Assembly (NCBI GenBank): GCA_024449915.1
Contig: JAMZAV010003088.1
Coordinates: 124,001 to 188,000, forward strand
Length of the DNA: 64,000 nt
From: Sweltsa coloradensis
Taxonomy: Eukaryota; Arthropoda; Insecta; Plecoptera; Chloroperlidae
Direction: 5' to 3'
Below are positions 1 to 11,981 of this stretch, one piece after another (within the stretch, counting starts at the first letter, position 1; each line of letters starts with the position of its first letter). The notes under the pieces are model-generated. The model saw only the letters and a program-made list of their open reading frames with translations. It was not told the DNA's origin and did no database searches. Position numbers and translations under genes: made by a program.

Positions 1-500
1 GGAAATCAACCGAAAAATTATTGGCTCTACCATGACCGGAAAATATTGTCAAACTTGGTATTTTTCAATCTAGGACCCATCGGCAAAAATCTCACATAAG
101 AAATAACATCGGGCGATCTTTATACCTCGTGACCTTGGATGATTTTGATGTATTTTCTCTAAATTCCCTATATTTTGGTTTGTACTTTGAGCAAGAGGTT
201 CGGTCAAGAAAGGGGTGTGATTTTGGAATGCACATTTTTGCTTAGAGTATATTTGTGCACAGTTTCAAGTCACGATGCTATGAAATGCCATTTAGATGGA
301 TACTATGCTCTAGTATCTATGTGGAACAAAAAAGAAGTAGGTTAAAGTCGATCTAAGAAATTTCCCAAAACGCCAATTTCCGTAATTTTCTGGATCAAAA
401 ATTGAAAAATTCGTGTAAAATCACACTTACGAGACATAATTTTTTAAACGGTCATTTTAGTTCAGTACTATAGATTATGTGATATTTTTTTTTTTAGGGA
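1..500 (-). mobile_element. Family E dispersed repeat, truncated by window edge
   Basis: This stretch is the diverged reverse complement of 32,880-33,485. Shared blocks in order include the segment with GGTTAAAGTCGATCTAAG, the TTTTTTAAACGGTCATTT block and the block around position 215 (GGGGTGTGATTTTGGAATGC). No coding potential is visible. The other copy starts with a hAT-like end, CAGTGGCGTATCC; that end is not recognisable here. The element continues left of the window, so its full length is unknown. Confidence 0.7.
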
Positions 501-1995
501 AAGCCCCTTTCAGATCGTACTAATATTGTATCAGAATATCTACAACTTATTTAGGTCATCTAATCTAACAAATTATTATACATTACAACTGGATCTGTCA
601 AAATACTCAATAAGTTTATTCAATAACACATCTTATAAATCGATTAACAAGGTTCCTACTACCTTAGAAGAATCCATCAAAATATCATTAGTATAGTTTA
701 CGTCGGTGAGACTAAAGATTTTGTTTGTAAGTAGCTCAGTTTTCCTTCGTGGCTCTCCGACTTTACTCTTGAACTAGTCTGCCTATATGGTAGCTGACTA
801 AGAGCATCTATTGAACAGTCTGTGTACAAACTGTGCAAATAAACAATTAATATGCTGGTGAGTTAAACAATATTATGTTCTTATATAATGTTTTATTCTT
901 GTCAATGAAATAGAAAGTTGACTGGTAGTGGTAACACAATATGACATCTCATTGATGTTTCTGTATTTCCACATCTCAAGATATTATGTAATTGGCAATG
1001 CACGTTCACGTTGTTGCTATACCCCCTTCGAGTTCATAAACAGCATGCTAATCATCGTAAAGAATTACATAAAATCAACTGGACTTGAAGCAGTTTAGCT
1101 TCAGGTGGTGGCAGCCCTTATTAAATACTACCACCAAGGCTCGATCTATGCCAATTTAGGTATCAGTCTTTCAGTGTCACGAGTTATGTGCCTAAGGTCT
1201 GGCTGAATTTTTATAAGTTTGTTCTTATGTGTGGGTTTACAACTGCTCCGTAAGGATGGCCGCTGTAGAGTACCCACTAGCGTTATGAGGTGTGAGTGTG
1301 CCCTCTTTTCTTTGTTAGGGTGTACGTGTAAATAATGAGTGGCCGCATGCTTGAATGGGATAACTAACAAAATAGAAGAAATGAAATATTTCTTAACAAA
1401 GTTACCTACAAAAAATCAAAAAGTCAAAAAATAAAAAACATTGAAAATCAAGAATATAATTTATTTTTTATATTCCTGTACTCCGATTGACACTTGAGAG
1501 ACGACAGCCCACTCAGACAAAATAAACAATTGGCTTGTGAGAGCCTATTTGGCCGCGTTCTACTAGTTAAAAAGGCCTGTAGAACGGAAACTTTAAATAG
1601 TGATCGTAGCGCGTACCCTTGGCACAAAGGTATGGCTGTGTTATTTACTGGAATATTAATGAAATTAATGTTGATAATGGTAGTAGACTGTAGAATCTTA
1701 GTCGATATCCACTCGGATGCATGAATGGGATAACCGCCGATGTCCCATTTATGCACGCAGCCCGCGACCCACAAATTTGTGGGTACTCAAAATCTCAAAA
1801 CCTTGGAGAATAATATAATCCGTGGTTGCCGATGTTGGGATTCGAGCCCGTGACCTTGTCGCGTTACGGATGCGCTATTGTTGTGTGAGAATGTATTGTC
1901 TCAGACCAGTTTCACACCGAGTCGTGACTCGTGAAACAAAATCGTGCACATGTGCATAGCTGTTCGCAGTTCATATACCGACGACGAGATTTATT
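501..1995. other. Unassigned AT-rich sequence with a tRNA-like remnant
   Basis: I recognise no gene here. Short open frames on both strands have no recognisable motif. On the minus strand at about 1,835-1,875 there is a B-box-like sequence (GGGCTCGAATCCC), so part of this stretch is probably an old tRNA-derived SINE. Confidence 0.4.
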
Positions 1996-2586
1996 GGATG
2001 AGCATAGCGAGCGTATAGCGAGCGAAGCGAAAACTTCAATTTCACTGACCCCTCCAAAAATTTAGCTCCAATGTTTTTATTTTTTATTTTTATTTTTTCT
2101 GTCTGTTCGCACGATTCCGGGCAAACGGCATATGCGATATTGATGAAATTTTGAGGGGACCTTCGAAATCTCTGAACTTTCGCGTGCCACGTTTTTGGGT
2201 ACAATCGAAGAAATATTTCTCATGAATATCGTACTTTTACGATTTTTTTCGATTTTTAGGGCGATATTTTCGTGACATTTGGGCCGATTCTGACCAAACG
2301 GGTGGGGCTAGAACGTTCATATTTTACATGGACATTAAGGTTATAGTGATGTATTGCTTTTTGAAAGAAAAAAATGGAAACATTATCCAGAAACCATATA
2401 AATAAAGGTTTTAAATTAAGTTTTTTGAGGTATTTAATAACAATTAACAAGTAACAATAGAAACTTGACAACAATCACCTACAATGCGTTCAAAAAGCAC
2501 TTGATAAGTAAAGAGATCCCACGCAAACTAAAAACTTACAAAAAAATATCATCCATCAACGCGACGGGACTTTAGCGTTTTCCTAG
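1996..2586 (+). mobile_element. Helitron/HINE-like element, family A (copy A1)
   Basis: Starts after a T-rich flank with GGATGAGC. It then carries the family A body: the CTTCAATTTCACTGACCC block, the CCGGGCAAACGGCAT block, GACCTTCGAAATCTCTGAAC, the module CCACGTTTTTGGGTACAATC, and GGCCGATTCTGACCAAACGG. It ends with CTCATCCATCAACGCGACGGGACTTTAGCG then TTTTCCTAGT in three consecutive blocks. The 3' part can fold as AACGC paired with GCGTT just before the CTAG end, as in Helitron 3' termini. There is no transposase or helicase frame, so the copy is non-autonomous. Confidence 0.6.
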
Positions 2587-2778
2587 TATTATTTCACCAT
2601 GATGCTGATGTTGGCCAAGTTTGTTGGATAATCAGTGTGCCTCAGATGATGACACACACAGCACAGTCGTATCGAAACGCTAGGTGTCGTAAATATAGCA
2701 AACACCGAAATACTCCCAAAATATTACATTTCACTAATATTTCGGGCTGTGAAAGCATCAAGAATGAAATAATAATAA

Positions 2779-2966
2779 TTGGATGAGCGAAACGAAGACT
2801 TCAATTTCACTGACCCCCCAAAAAAAAAAATTAGCTCGGGTGTTTATTTTTATTTATTTTTATTTATTTTTATATTTTTTGTCTGTTTGTTCGCTCTCTA
2901 CCGGGCAAACGGCATTTCTGCGATCTTGATGAAAATTAGAGGGGACCTTCGAAATCTCTGAACTTA
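2779..2966 (+). mobile_element. Family A element, 5' fragment (copy A2)
   Basis: Begins with TTGGATGAGCGAA after AATAAT and runs through the CTTCAATTTCACTGACCC block to the GGGGACCTTCGAAATCTCTG block, then stops. Only the first third of the family is present, so this is a 5' fragment. Confidence 0.6.
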
Positions 2967-3218
2967 AGGTCAGGATTTCCCTTTGGTTAGTTTTCAAGCA
3001 AATCCGCTAGTTGGGCGCTACTGGTCAAAACTACGCGGGCGTTTGAATGTGGTTTGGGTTGAAAGTGCCCCGAAAAGGAAGGCAACTTCTCAGCGTCTGT
3101 GAATGGAAGCCTGCATCTCTTTAGGGGTGGCGGGGTGGGGGGCGAGGGCGAGCGGTTTAGAGCAAAAAAAGGGTCTTCTTCTCTAGGTATTGAACTATTG
3201 ACATAAAAGAATAACAGA

Positions 3219-3440
3219 TTCTGGAAGAAGGGTCCGGCCATTATAAATATCTCTTTGTGTGCAAAACTTTACAACAGACCAATTTAGTTTACAACCGTTG
3301 TCATCCACTCTGCTACCTTCATCAAATCTGTCAATCTAACAATCGCGACGAATTTAAATAATTATTGAAAAGTTTACTTTTGTCAAGAAACAAAAAATTG
3401 ATTCCTACAGCATTTATATAAGTAAAGTTGTATTGTGATA
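3219..3440 (+). repeat. Diverged direct duplication, left copy
   Basis: Matches 5,008-5,245 in the same orientation. Shared signposts are CCATTATAAATAT followed by CTTT.TGTGTGCAA, then TACAACC, GTCAAC/GTCAAT and TTCTACAGCATTATA-like blocks. The copies are 1.8 kb apart and clearly diverged. The unit may be a fragment of a dispersed repeat rather than a local duplication. Confidence 0.5.
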
Positions 3441-3762
3441 TAAACGTTTCACTTGTAATGAGAGTGAGACACAATCTTGTGTCTCATTGGGGGATAATAC
3501 ACATATTTGTAATTTACATTGTATTTTCTGAAAACACTGAACAGAGATTTCATTTGATTTCGTATTGATAAGTGTTTTTAGTCACATATGTATCAAGATA
3601 CTTTTTATAATAACAATGCACAATGAGTACTAATCATCCGAATTCTATTCCTTGTACACGAAGTCAAAGTGGAAATGGAATTTATAATCATCATTGAACA
3701 ATTGCGATTGAATCTTCTTCCTTTTGTTGATGATGAAATGACACAACCGATTGATTCGGGAG

Positions 3763-3918
3763 ATGGAAATGAGACAAGTAGCAATACCATTGGAAGACAG
3801 TGCACGAGGTGACGCCTGCGAGGAATGTATACAGGGTTTCTGTCCGATCATTGATTTACATCCGTCTGCGAGTGGAGGAGACTTACAGATGGTGTTCCCT
3901 AAATTTACCTTCAATTAA
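3763..3918 (+). other. Short open frame, possible exon or pseudogene remnant
   Basis: A 51-codon frame starts at ATG 3,763 and ends at TAA 3,916-3,918. It encodes a Cys-rich segment (CEECIQGFC) with more balanced base composition than the flanks. A second frame (about 3,610-3,810) overlaps its start and is open for roughly 60 codons. I do not recognise either product. This could be a terminal exon, a decayed gene or chance. Confidence 0.12.
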
Positions 3919-5007
3919 ACGGGAAAACACAAGTCACGTCACGAAAAGTCCACACTAAAAGCATTACGGTATAGGCTACAACAACAAGATGTGTTTTGTG
4001 GTTGATTCTCGATGTGTATGATTATATTTGGAAGAATGTTTTTACACACATAATGATAGAAATTTTCATATCATAATCACCATAATACATTTCGTCGATT
4101 GATTAGAACTTTGCCTGTCAGATTGTACCAGTTATTACAAATCCTCTCAACAAGAGCCCGAAGTTTGAGTTTGATGAGGTAATATTGCACTCAAAAATTA
4201 TTTTATTGTTTGAATAATTTTTCTAACGTGTTGGAGTCAAATACTTCTCTCAAGTAAATGAGTTGTCTCCCTTGAAAAGGGTTTCATATACAAAATATAA
4301 CCTTCTTTGTATGCGATGGTTTTCAACTCGGTCATAGCATAATATGGCGCGTTATTGTTAATATTGAACGTGAATATTACCTCCAATAAAAAATGTAATT
4401 AATTATTTTAAAAAATCGTATTTAGAATCTACCCCCTCGGTCACAGAACTTATTACGTGATGTAATTTGATTTTACTTTACGCCTCACGATATGTATAAA
4501 ATAAAATAAACATTCAATCACTAACATAATCGTTCCAGAGCCCAAGCTCGCTTTCATTCACTATTTGGCGCAGATAAACAACTCTCCAGAAAGTGGATAA
4601 TGCAATCAGGTGTCATAAATAATTCTAGTGTAAGAATGAAATACAAAAATTGATAACAATTATAATTTATGTTCAATCTTACCATCAGGGTAATACCTTT
4701 CTAGAGATACCCGATCCGATCCGATGTGATACGACTACTTTAATTGCATATATTAAAAAATAAGCAATGTCACATTTTTGCTCTTCTTATGCCAATAAAC
4801 CCCGTTGAGGATTCGATCAAAAATAATGAACACACACACAAAAATTTAAGACACTATCATGTCATTATAGCTTGTTCAATACTCGCGATCGAAAATAATA
4901 TACACAAGAAACCACAAAATCAATGACACCTAATGATGTCGGGAAGGTAGCAACTTGTGAGTAGAAGCCCCCCCGCCCCCTAACGCCGGCCAAATACCCA
5001 TTTCGAT
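3919..5007. other. No recognisable gene
   Basis: AT-rich sequence with no motif I can name. At about 4,425-4,445 there is a TAGAATCTACCCCCTCGGTCA segment resembling the 3' end of the tRNA-headed SINE family at 13.7, 43.7 and 63.5 kb, so a SINE tail remnant is possible. Confidence 0.4.
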
Positions 5008-5245
5008 TCTGAAGGAAAGGTCTTTCCATTATAAATATATCTTTTGTGTGCAACAGCCAATTTCGTATACAACCATTTAGGTGGTCCGCCACACCGCTGC
5101 CTTCCCCAGTTATGTCGATTTTCAACCTCACAATGTCAACAATTTGAATAATAATTATATTTGAATAGTTATAATCCAAATCTTTTTTTTATAATGAACA
5201 CACATTTTTTTTCTACAGCATTATAGTAATAATTGTGAAAGAAGG
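5008..5245 (+). repeat. Diverged direct duplication, right copy
   Basis: Partner of 3,219-3,440 in the same orientation, followed by a short TG run at about 5,258-5,270. Nothing coding is visible. Confidence 0.5.
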
Positions 5246-7449
5246 GCAAATTCAATTGTGTGTGTGTGTGTTTACATATTTGCTACAGAAAATAAAGTGT
5301 AATTTTACTCATTTACACATATCCACGTTTATGTACCCAATAAATCGAAATACAATTCGAAACTATATACAGTATTGTCGTGGTACTGGTACAGCAGTTT
5401 TAATGATTTTCACAAGCTATTTTATAATACCGAATTCAGAACCTTGGGACTCGGCAAAGCAATGATCTCCTTATCCGCCCGAGCCAGTTCTAGGAACCAA
5501 GGTGGATTTTGTTTTCATGTTGCAATGTTTGAAAGGGACCATGATGAGTGACTGAGTAGACCTCCCCTTCCAAACACATTCGAAGCAGGCCATAAATACA
5601 AGGATTCAGTGAATGTAAATGTAAATGTAAATTTTGGGGTTTGTTTTTAGCATGCTTACTTTTTTATGTTTTGGCAATTTGAACCATGCCAATGCCATGC
5701 TAATGGCCACCGGCCATAGCATATGCGTTGCACGCTCTTATAGATTATAATACACACACGAGCAATATATGCATAAAATAAAATAATACATAAATTATAC
5801 AAAACCAGTGCAATATTTCAATAATTTATCCAATTGCTAACAATGACACTAACGAATATTATAGCCCATTACGGAAGGCGATAAAAATAATAAACTCATA
5901 CACATATTACACATAAAACAGTATACTCAATGATAAAATCAATGACACTCCCGTGTCAGCACAGCACAGCATATCAATAAATCTATGAATAATGTTTTTC
6001 TGCAATTATTATCTTATGACCGACTTACACATTCGTATTATTTCAGGGATGAGAAGGACACAAAATCGCCTATTTACCGGCTTTATAACATATACTTTTT
6101 TTAAATTGTTACTACTGGCAAATAATATGATTGTGTGAAGGATAATAATAATAATATCTTTTCGCATCGGAAACGCCGGACTCGGCTTCGGCTATGATGC
6201 TACTGCTAGGGAGTCGGACAACAACCGTACTGTTATTTTTGTCAGGGATTCTGTCGACAAGTTTAGAACCCAACAAATCTCGGCCTCACACAGCCCTCAG
6301 CCCCCAGACCCTAAACTCATCAATAAACGTATTCTGAATTCTGAGAATCGCCTTCAAAGGGTATTTTCTATATTACTTTTATTATCTAGGGTATACTATG
6401 CATCCATTCACAACAACCTTGTGCAAAAAAAAAATACCATCTCTAAACTAAAAGTAGAGTTGATAAGCGTTATCTCGGTTTTAATAAACTCATTGTCTTA
6501 TTTACATTTTTCTACGCATTTTAGTTTTTTTTGCGAAGTGTTTATCCTCATATTTAAGGAAATATCCGATTAAATCATATCAAATGGTTATTTGATTTGT
6601 TTTGCAATTTCTCTTAGAATTGAGCTACAATTGTGATTGAAAAACATTTTAGGCCTTGTTTTGACTTGATGAATTGAATAACTATATGTATAATCACTAA
6701 ATGATAAAAATTACACGATTTAACTATCACTTATACAAGAATGTCCCACCTTTCAAGCCATTCCTTTCAGAGGTCGTAAAATCGCTCTATTGTATTCGTC
6801 ATGCATCTCTCCATCCTTTCTTCAAGCCAAATACTTTGGAAAAGGGTTGGGTTGTTGTCATTTGTAAAAGGTTGGCAGACTGTATAAATTAATGTATTGT
6901 TCAAACTCTATCACTGGTCAGTAATGTTAACGATGAATTACATAATATTAATAAACTAATAATTAACTAGTTGGAGAAGTATTGACATACATGACAATTA
7001 TAAGTGAACACGAAACCAACATACCACATAAATGACTAATTAGCCCATATTTAATATTATTATCATCTGAGTAGGCCTACAGGTTACACACCGTTGAGAG
7101 TCTGTCTCAAATGGTCTCAATAATTGATAGTCATTACAAACTTCAAAGTGTATCGTAGATTATTTCTAGATTATATTACCATAAGTGGCATTTCGAAATT
7201 GTAATCCTAGGTGCAGGTGAACATCGTTGAGTTGCCGCGCACACTAACACGCATTTCAGTATCAAACTACCCACGTGGCACGCCCACATAATGTAATTAG
7301 ATATGTCACATGTGACATGCTTCAATCTGTTCTAAAGTTGCATTTCGTCATTCCCGCGGCTGACTGGTCAACTTAGGCTACTACCGAGTTCCAAAAACTG
7401 CCACTCTGAGCGCTCCTTGACGGACGAAATTTTTTGACAAATTTTATAA
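5246..7449. other. No recognisable gene
   Basis: AT-rich intergenic or intronic sequence. The longest open frames are about 60-75 codons with no family resemblance. I see no repeat boundary, tRNA-like box or promoter I would defend. Confidence 0.5.
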
Positions 7450-8241
7450 ACTAGGAAAACGCTTAAGTCCCGCCGCGTTGTTGGATGAGCGTAATTGGTG
7501 CATTGAGCTGCATTGAGTTACGCGGATTTTCTGTTGTTCTGTGAAAAAATCATTACTTATTCGTAGATTTTTTAAAATTAAATTAAATTAAATTAAAAAT
7601 TAATTTAATTTTTTTAATAAATCGTAATTTTTACATAATTTTAAAAAAGAAAAAAATCGTAAAATTGCAATTTTCATAAGAAATAATTATTCAAATGCGC
7701 TCAAATTTTACACGAGTATATTTATTCATGAAATTAAGGTTCTATAAAAAAATCATTACAATAGGATAAAGCATGTAGGTGTTATATGTCAAAGAATTGT
7801 TTTAAAAAAGAAAAAACCCGTAAAATTTCGATTTTCATGAGAAATAATGTTTCGATTAAGCTCAAATTTCACACGAATATCTTAATTCATAAAATTAAGG
7901 TTCTGTTAAAAATCATTACAATCGGATAAAGCATGTAAGTGTTATAAGTCGAAGAATTTTTTTAAAAATCGAAAAAAAATCGTAAAATTGCGTTTTTTAT
8001 AAGAAAAAATTTCCCGATTGCGCTCAAAAACGTGGCAGTTCTAAGTTCAGAGATTTCGAAGGCCTCCATAAAATTTCATCGCAATCGGAGTATCGGTTTA
8101 GCCGGAATCGTGTTAACAAACACACAAAAATACAAAAAAAAAAAAAGAAAGAAAGAAAAAAAAAAACATTCCGGATTTTTTTCTCCAGTGTAGTGAAATG
8201 GAATCTTCGCTTCGCTCGCTACGCTCGCTACGCTCATCCAA
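7450..8241 (-). mobile_element. Helitron/HINE-like element, family B (copy B1)
   Basis: Read on the minus strand it starts TTGGATGAGCGTAGCGAGC and ends with CTCATCCAACAACGCGGC, GGGACTTAAGCG and TTTTCCTAGTTT. The interior has three diverged copies of a module of about 150 bp built on GCGCTCAAATTT, AAATTAAGGTTCT, AGCATGTA.GTGTTAT and AAATTGC/AAATTTCG. The 3' end can form a hairpin with stem AACGC/GCGTT before CTAGT. No coding capacity is visible. Confidence 0.6.
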
Positions 8242-8769
8242 CTAACTATAGTGATAGTTTGAGAACGGTGTAAGATATCTTAAAAATTTAAAAAGTATTC
8301 AACTAAAATAACAAAATGCAATTTGGCATCGTCGGCCTTTTATTTATTTTTTGTCAGACACACAAACAATAGGTAATGTAATCAAACGTCATTAATTAAT
8401 TTTCTTATTAATGTCAAGTATGAAAACTGAAAATATCTCATCAGTCCCTATTTACAATTTATGCGTTTTATTGATAAACGTTTGAATTTCGTTTTTGAAT
8501 TGATATTTGCTCTTGTTATCGTCTAAGTAATCAATTGTGCAGATGTTAATTAAAAGGGAATTATAATGTTCTAATTATGAATTCTAATCATTAGTGTTAT
8601 GACAGATGAAAGGTGAACATTTATGCTTTCTAAAAAGCCAAAAATCAGACTCATAGCTTTATTATTTCCGAGAATACAGCAATTTTAATCCAATGCACGG
8701 CAAACTATGTTCCATTCCCCCTTACCCCTCTAGCGGGCCCTAGTGCTAGCGATATCCTAACCTTAAACC
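8242..8769. other. No recognisable gene
   Basis: AT-rich stretch between the B1 element and family A fragments. I see no defensible feature. Confidence 0.5.
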
Positions 8770-8844
8770 TGCCACGTTTTTGGGTACAATCGAATAAATA
8801 TTTCTCTTGAATATCGTACTTTTACGATTTTTTTTCGATTTTTA
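8770..8844 (+). mobile_element. Family A internal module fragment
   Basis: Contains only the family A module CCACGTTTTTGGGTACAATC followed by the TTCTCTTGAATATCGTACTT block. It directly abuts the oppositely oriented copy A3, forming a small inverted arrangement. Confidence 0.5.
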
Positions 8845-9392
8845 GCAAACGCTTTTTTTAGTCGCGTTGTTGGATGAGATTTTTAGTTTTTAGTTTGCGT
8901 GGGACCTCTTTACTTTTGCAAGTGCTTTTTGAACGCATTGTAGGTGATAGTTGTCAAGTTTCTATTGTTATTTGTTAATTGTTATTATACTTTAAAAACT
9001 CATATTAAAACCTTTATTCTATGGATTCTGGCTAAATTTTTCATTTTTTCTTCCAAAAGGCTATACATCTCCATTACCTTAATGTCCATGTAAAATATGA
9101 ACGTTCTAGCCCCACCCGTTTGGTCAGAATCGGCCCGAATATCACGAAAATATCGCATTAAAAATAGTAAAAGTACGATATTCATGAGATATATTTCTTC
9201 GATTGTACCCAAAAACGTGGCTGGTGTAAGTTCAGAGATTTCAAAGGTCCCTTCCAATTTTCATCAAGATCGCATATGCCGTTTGCCCGGTAGAGCGCAA
9301 ACAAACAGACAGAAAAAAGGAAAAAAAAACATTTGAGCTAATTTTTAATTGTGAGGGGTAAGTGAAATTGAAGTCTTCGCTTTGCTCATCCA
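8845..9392 (-). mobile_element. Helitron/HINE-like element, family A (copy A3)
   Basis: Minus-strand copy with the full set of family blocks. The 5' end (plus-strand GCTCATCCAAA, near 9,384-9,392) is followed inward by the GACTTCAATTTCAC block. The 3' end, near 8,850-8,876, carries CTCATCCAACAACGCGAC and a run of A before GCGTTTGC. The AACGC/GCGTT stem is kept although the loop differs from family B. The terminal CTAGT is not present. Confidence 0.6.
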
Positions 9393-9429
9393 AAATAAAT
9401 AATTTCATAAATAAATAACTTAAAAAAAA

Positions 9430-9690
9430 TCTATCGTGGGAAACCTGTTATAGTTATAGGGTGCAATGTAGCCCCTCTTCAGTTGAACTAGGTATGTTGC
9501 GGAGAGGATAATTGTGAAGGAATGTCCGAGGGCTGTTTAAGAGGACTCAATCCCTTGCATTCGCATTAACAACTGAGGAAAACCTCGGGAAAAACCTTCA
9601 GTCAGGATTGCCGGTCGACTGGTTTTGAACCCGGGACCTCCCGAATCAGTGTCGAGCGCTTAGCGCCCGAGCCAAGACTGCCGGTTATAT
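9430..9690 (-). mobile_element. tRNA-derived SINE
   Basis: On the minus strand the head (about 9,607-9,690) has an A-box-like TTGGCTCGGGCGCTAAGCGC and a B-box-like GGGTTCAAAACC, spaced as in a tRNA. The body extends to about 9,430 and includes the GAGGACTCAATCCCTTGCAT block, part of which recurs near 44,515. The anticodon arm is not intact, so this is a SINE or pseudogene, not a working tRNA. Confidence 0.45.
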
Positions 9691-9842
9691 GACTATAATA
9701 CTTATTTGAATAATACCTAATACTGTGCGAGATGAAACGATCTGCCGATTACCGCCGTGTTGGTGTGAACTGCGACTGTGAACACCCATTGTATCTCGTG
9801 CTTTGCTTATCATTCACCCGACCCGACTTCAGCCTGGTCAGC

Positions 9843-10215
9843 TTGGTGCAGTGGTTAATTTCTAAAATAATAGGTGGGTGGACGCTTGACGATCTCCTTC
9901 CTCGGGGGGGCTGGGGAGGGCGAGGTCGTGGGTAGGGTACCATATTTCAAAGTGAAGTTTGCTGGATAAGCGATTTGAGGCAAAACAGCAGGGGGTTTGG
10001 GGGCGAGCCCCCCAACCACAGCGCCGCATGCGAAAAATTTTAAATCAGGGTTTTTAGAGTGATTTCTGAGCGTTTCAGAAAAAATACGGTACTGAATGCA
10101 ATACCGAAATACTATCGTTGTGTAGTGCAAAAACCAGAAAACTCTTTTCCAAAAAAGAAATGGGAGGACGCTTCCGCCCACGAAAAAAGAGTGGGCGGAC
10201 GCGTCTGCCCGCGTC
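9843..10215 (+). repeat. Family C interspersed repeat (copy C1)
   Basis: Shared in opposite orientation with 27,990-28,335 and partly with 28,690-28,960. Signposts are TTAATTTCTAAAATAATA, CGCTTGAC followed by CCTTCCTCGGGGGG, GGCGAGCCCCCC, and ATACTATCGTTGTG. The head (GGTGCAGTGGTTAA) resembles a pol III A box, so a SINE origin is possible, but no clear B box is visible. Confidence 0.55.
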
Positions 10216-11490
10216 CGCCTTGGTATGAAACCGGCCTTTGTCTCATCTTGCCGGCACCGTAAAGTACTCACGCTACGGAGAAATTACAGATTGTCACTCT
10301 TTGCCAATGCAAAGGTCAAACAAATAAAATTGTTTTTAAAATATAATGAGACACTTTGAGTGGCCGGAAGTCTCATTACACCACATTTCAATCTCGTAAT
10401 TGCTCTTTGCTTATGTTTACTGAGTAAAGCCCAGCTGGCTAACAGATGGTTCCTGTGAGAAACTCGTAAGGTCGAAAGTCTAGCGGATGTGTGATGATGT
10501 AACGCGGGCTCAAACTAAAGTGAAGGAATACTTCAGAGTAATACTGAGAGCGATTATACTCTGATGTTAGACTATCAAGTTTATTGTGAGGCTGGCTCGG
10601 AGACGAGTTTAAGCGCTCAGCTTTCTGTTTTTTTTTTTTCGGCTAAACGGTTTATAACACCGTTATCAAATTTCACACTAATGTTAACAATGAATAAATC
10701 TATGCTATCCATTACGTAGGTTCCTAAATTAATTAATTGATTTTGAATTTAAAATTAGCAAAATCACCGAAACCTTACTCCATTTTGGTCAACTTCGGGA
10801 ATTTATTCCAAGTGTACAGATTTTTTAAACTCAAATTTGCATAATGGATATCAACGTTTAAATCATTGTGAACGCGCAGGTTAATTTGGTTTTATCGTAA
10901 GATAAACGGCTTGGTGGGAATTTCCAGATTTTGAATCCATGTTTTGGATTTCCCATTTTTTCACGTTTTGGACTTATGTCGCAATCAATCGCGGATATCA
11001 ATATAAAATTACCTTATTAACATCCATGCAAAATTTCCTGTCCTATAATGATATTACCAACCGTTGAGCAGAAATCATCAACACCCGAGTGCGCGCATTT
11101 GACTAGGGCCAACTCAGCGTCCCGCTCTTGTGTACTCGTCGCGCGCAATATGACCTAACCGGTTGAAGCGCCCTAGTTTCTCACGTCGTTGTGTACTCGT
11201 CGTCTTGTGGTAAGTTATTAAAAGTCTGCTAATAATTTTTCCAAATCTCCCATTTCGCCCCCCCCCCCCCTCTCACGTTAGTGATTTCCATTAGAAAGAT
11301 TAAGTTGAAGGGAGCCTGTATTGATATTCTTTACTGTTACCAGTACCACTCCTAAAGACTAAATAACAGTTCGTATAGAAAACTATATCACTTTTCTTTT
11401 CCAACGACATCAATATCTCTGGGGTCGAAGGGTGTTTTTATAATGAAGGTCCCGCAGAGTTCAAACAACTTCAAATATAAAGTACTGTAT
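10216..11490. other. No recognisable gene
   Basis: Mixed-composition sequence with no gene I can name. A slightly GC-richer part at 11,085-11,210 contains two TGTGTACTCGTCG segments about 60 bp apart, a local direct repeat of unknown meaning. Confidence 0.4.
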
Positions 11491-11498
11491 ACTATAAA

Positions 11499-11973
11499 AC
11501 GTGTCGTGACTTATCTAGATAATTTATCTAGATAACATCTGTTAATAGATTATCTTTTCGGGATAAGTTTTTGGTTGCTATCATTTTCAATTATCTAGAT
11601 AAAATAAAGTGAATATTATGAGTTTTCCAAGCTTGAGATATTTTTTTTTTAGATAAAATAGTTAGGTGACAATACTTAAGAAAATAAAATAACGAATTTC
11701 TTTTTAAAATTAAAATAAACTTATACGATATAATGTACTATAAGTGTACTACATTATGTTTATCATAGTCCGCATGTTTGAAAATGACGGCAAAAGTTGG
11801 TTGGTTGGATAATTATTATCTTTTATGTAAAAAAAATTATATAGATAATTATTTTTAGCCATTATCTTTTATCTAGATAATATTGTTACAGTCAATCTTT
11901 ATCTTATCTAGATAAATTTGGGGAGTATATATTTATCTTTATCCAAAAATTAAATTATCTAGTCACAACACTG
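11499..11973. mobile_element. hAT-type MITE with TTATCTAGATAA array
   Basis: The element is flanked by a perfect 8-bp duplication ACTATAAA (11,491-11,498 and 11,974-11,981). The left end reads ACGTGTCGTGACTTATCTAG and the right end, reverse complemented, reads CAGTGTTGTGACTAGATAAT. The 475-bp interior is non-coding and carries repeated TTATCTAGATAA or close variants at both ends. An 8-bp duplication with a CAGTG-type terminus is the hallmark of the hAT superfamily. Mobilisation would need a transposase supplied elsewhere. Confidence 0.8.
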
Positions 11974-11981
11974 ACTATAAA

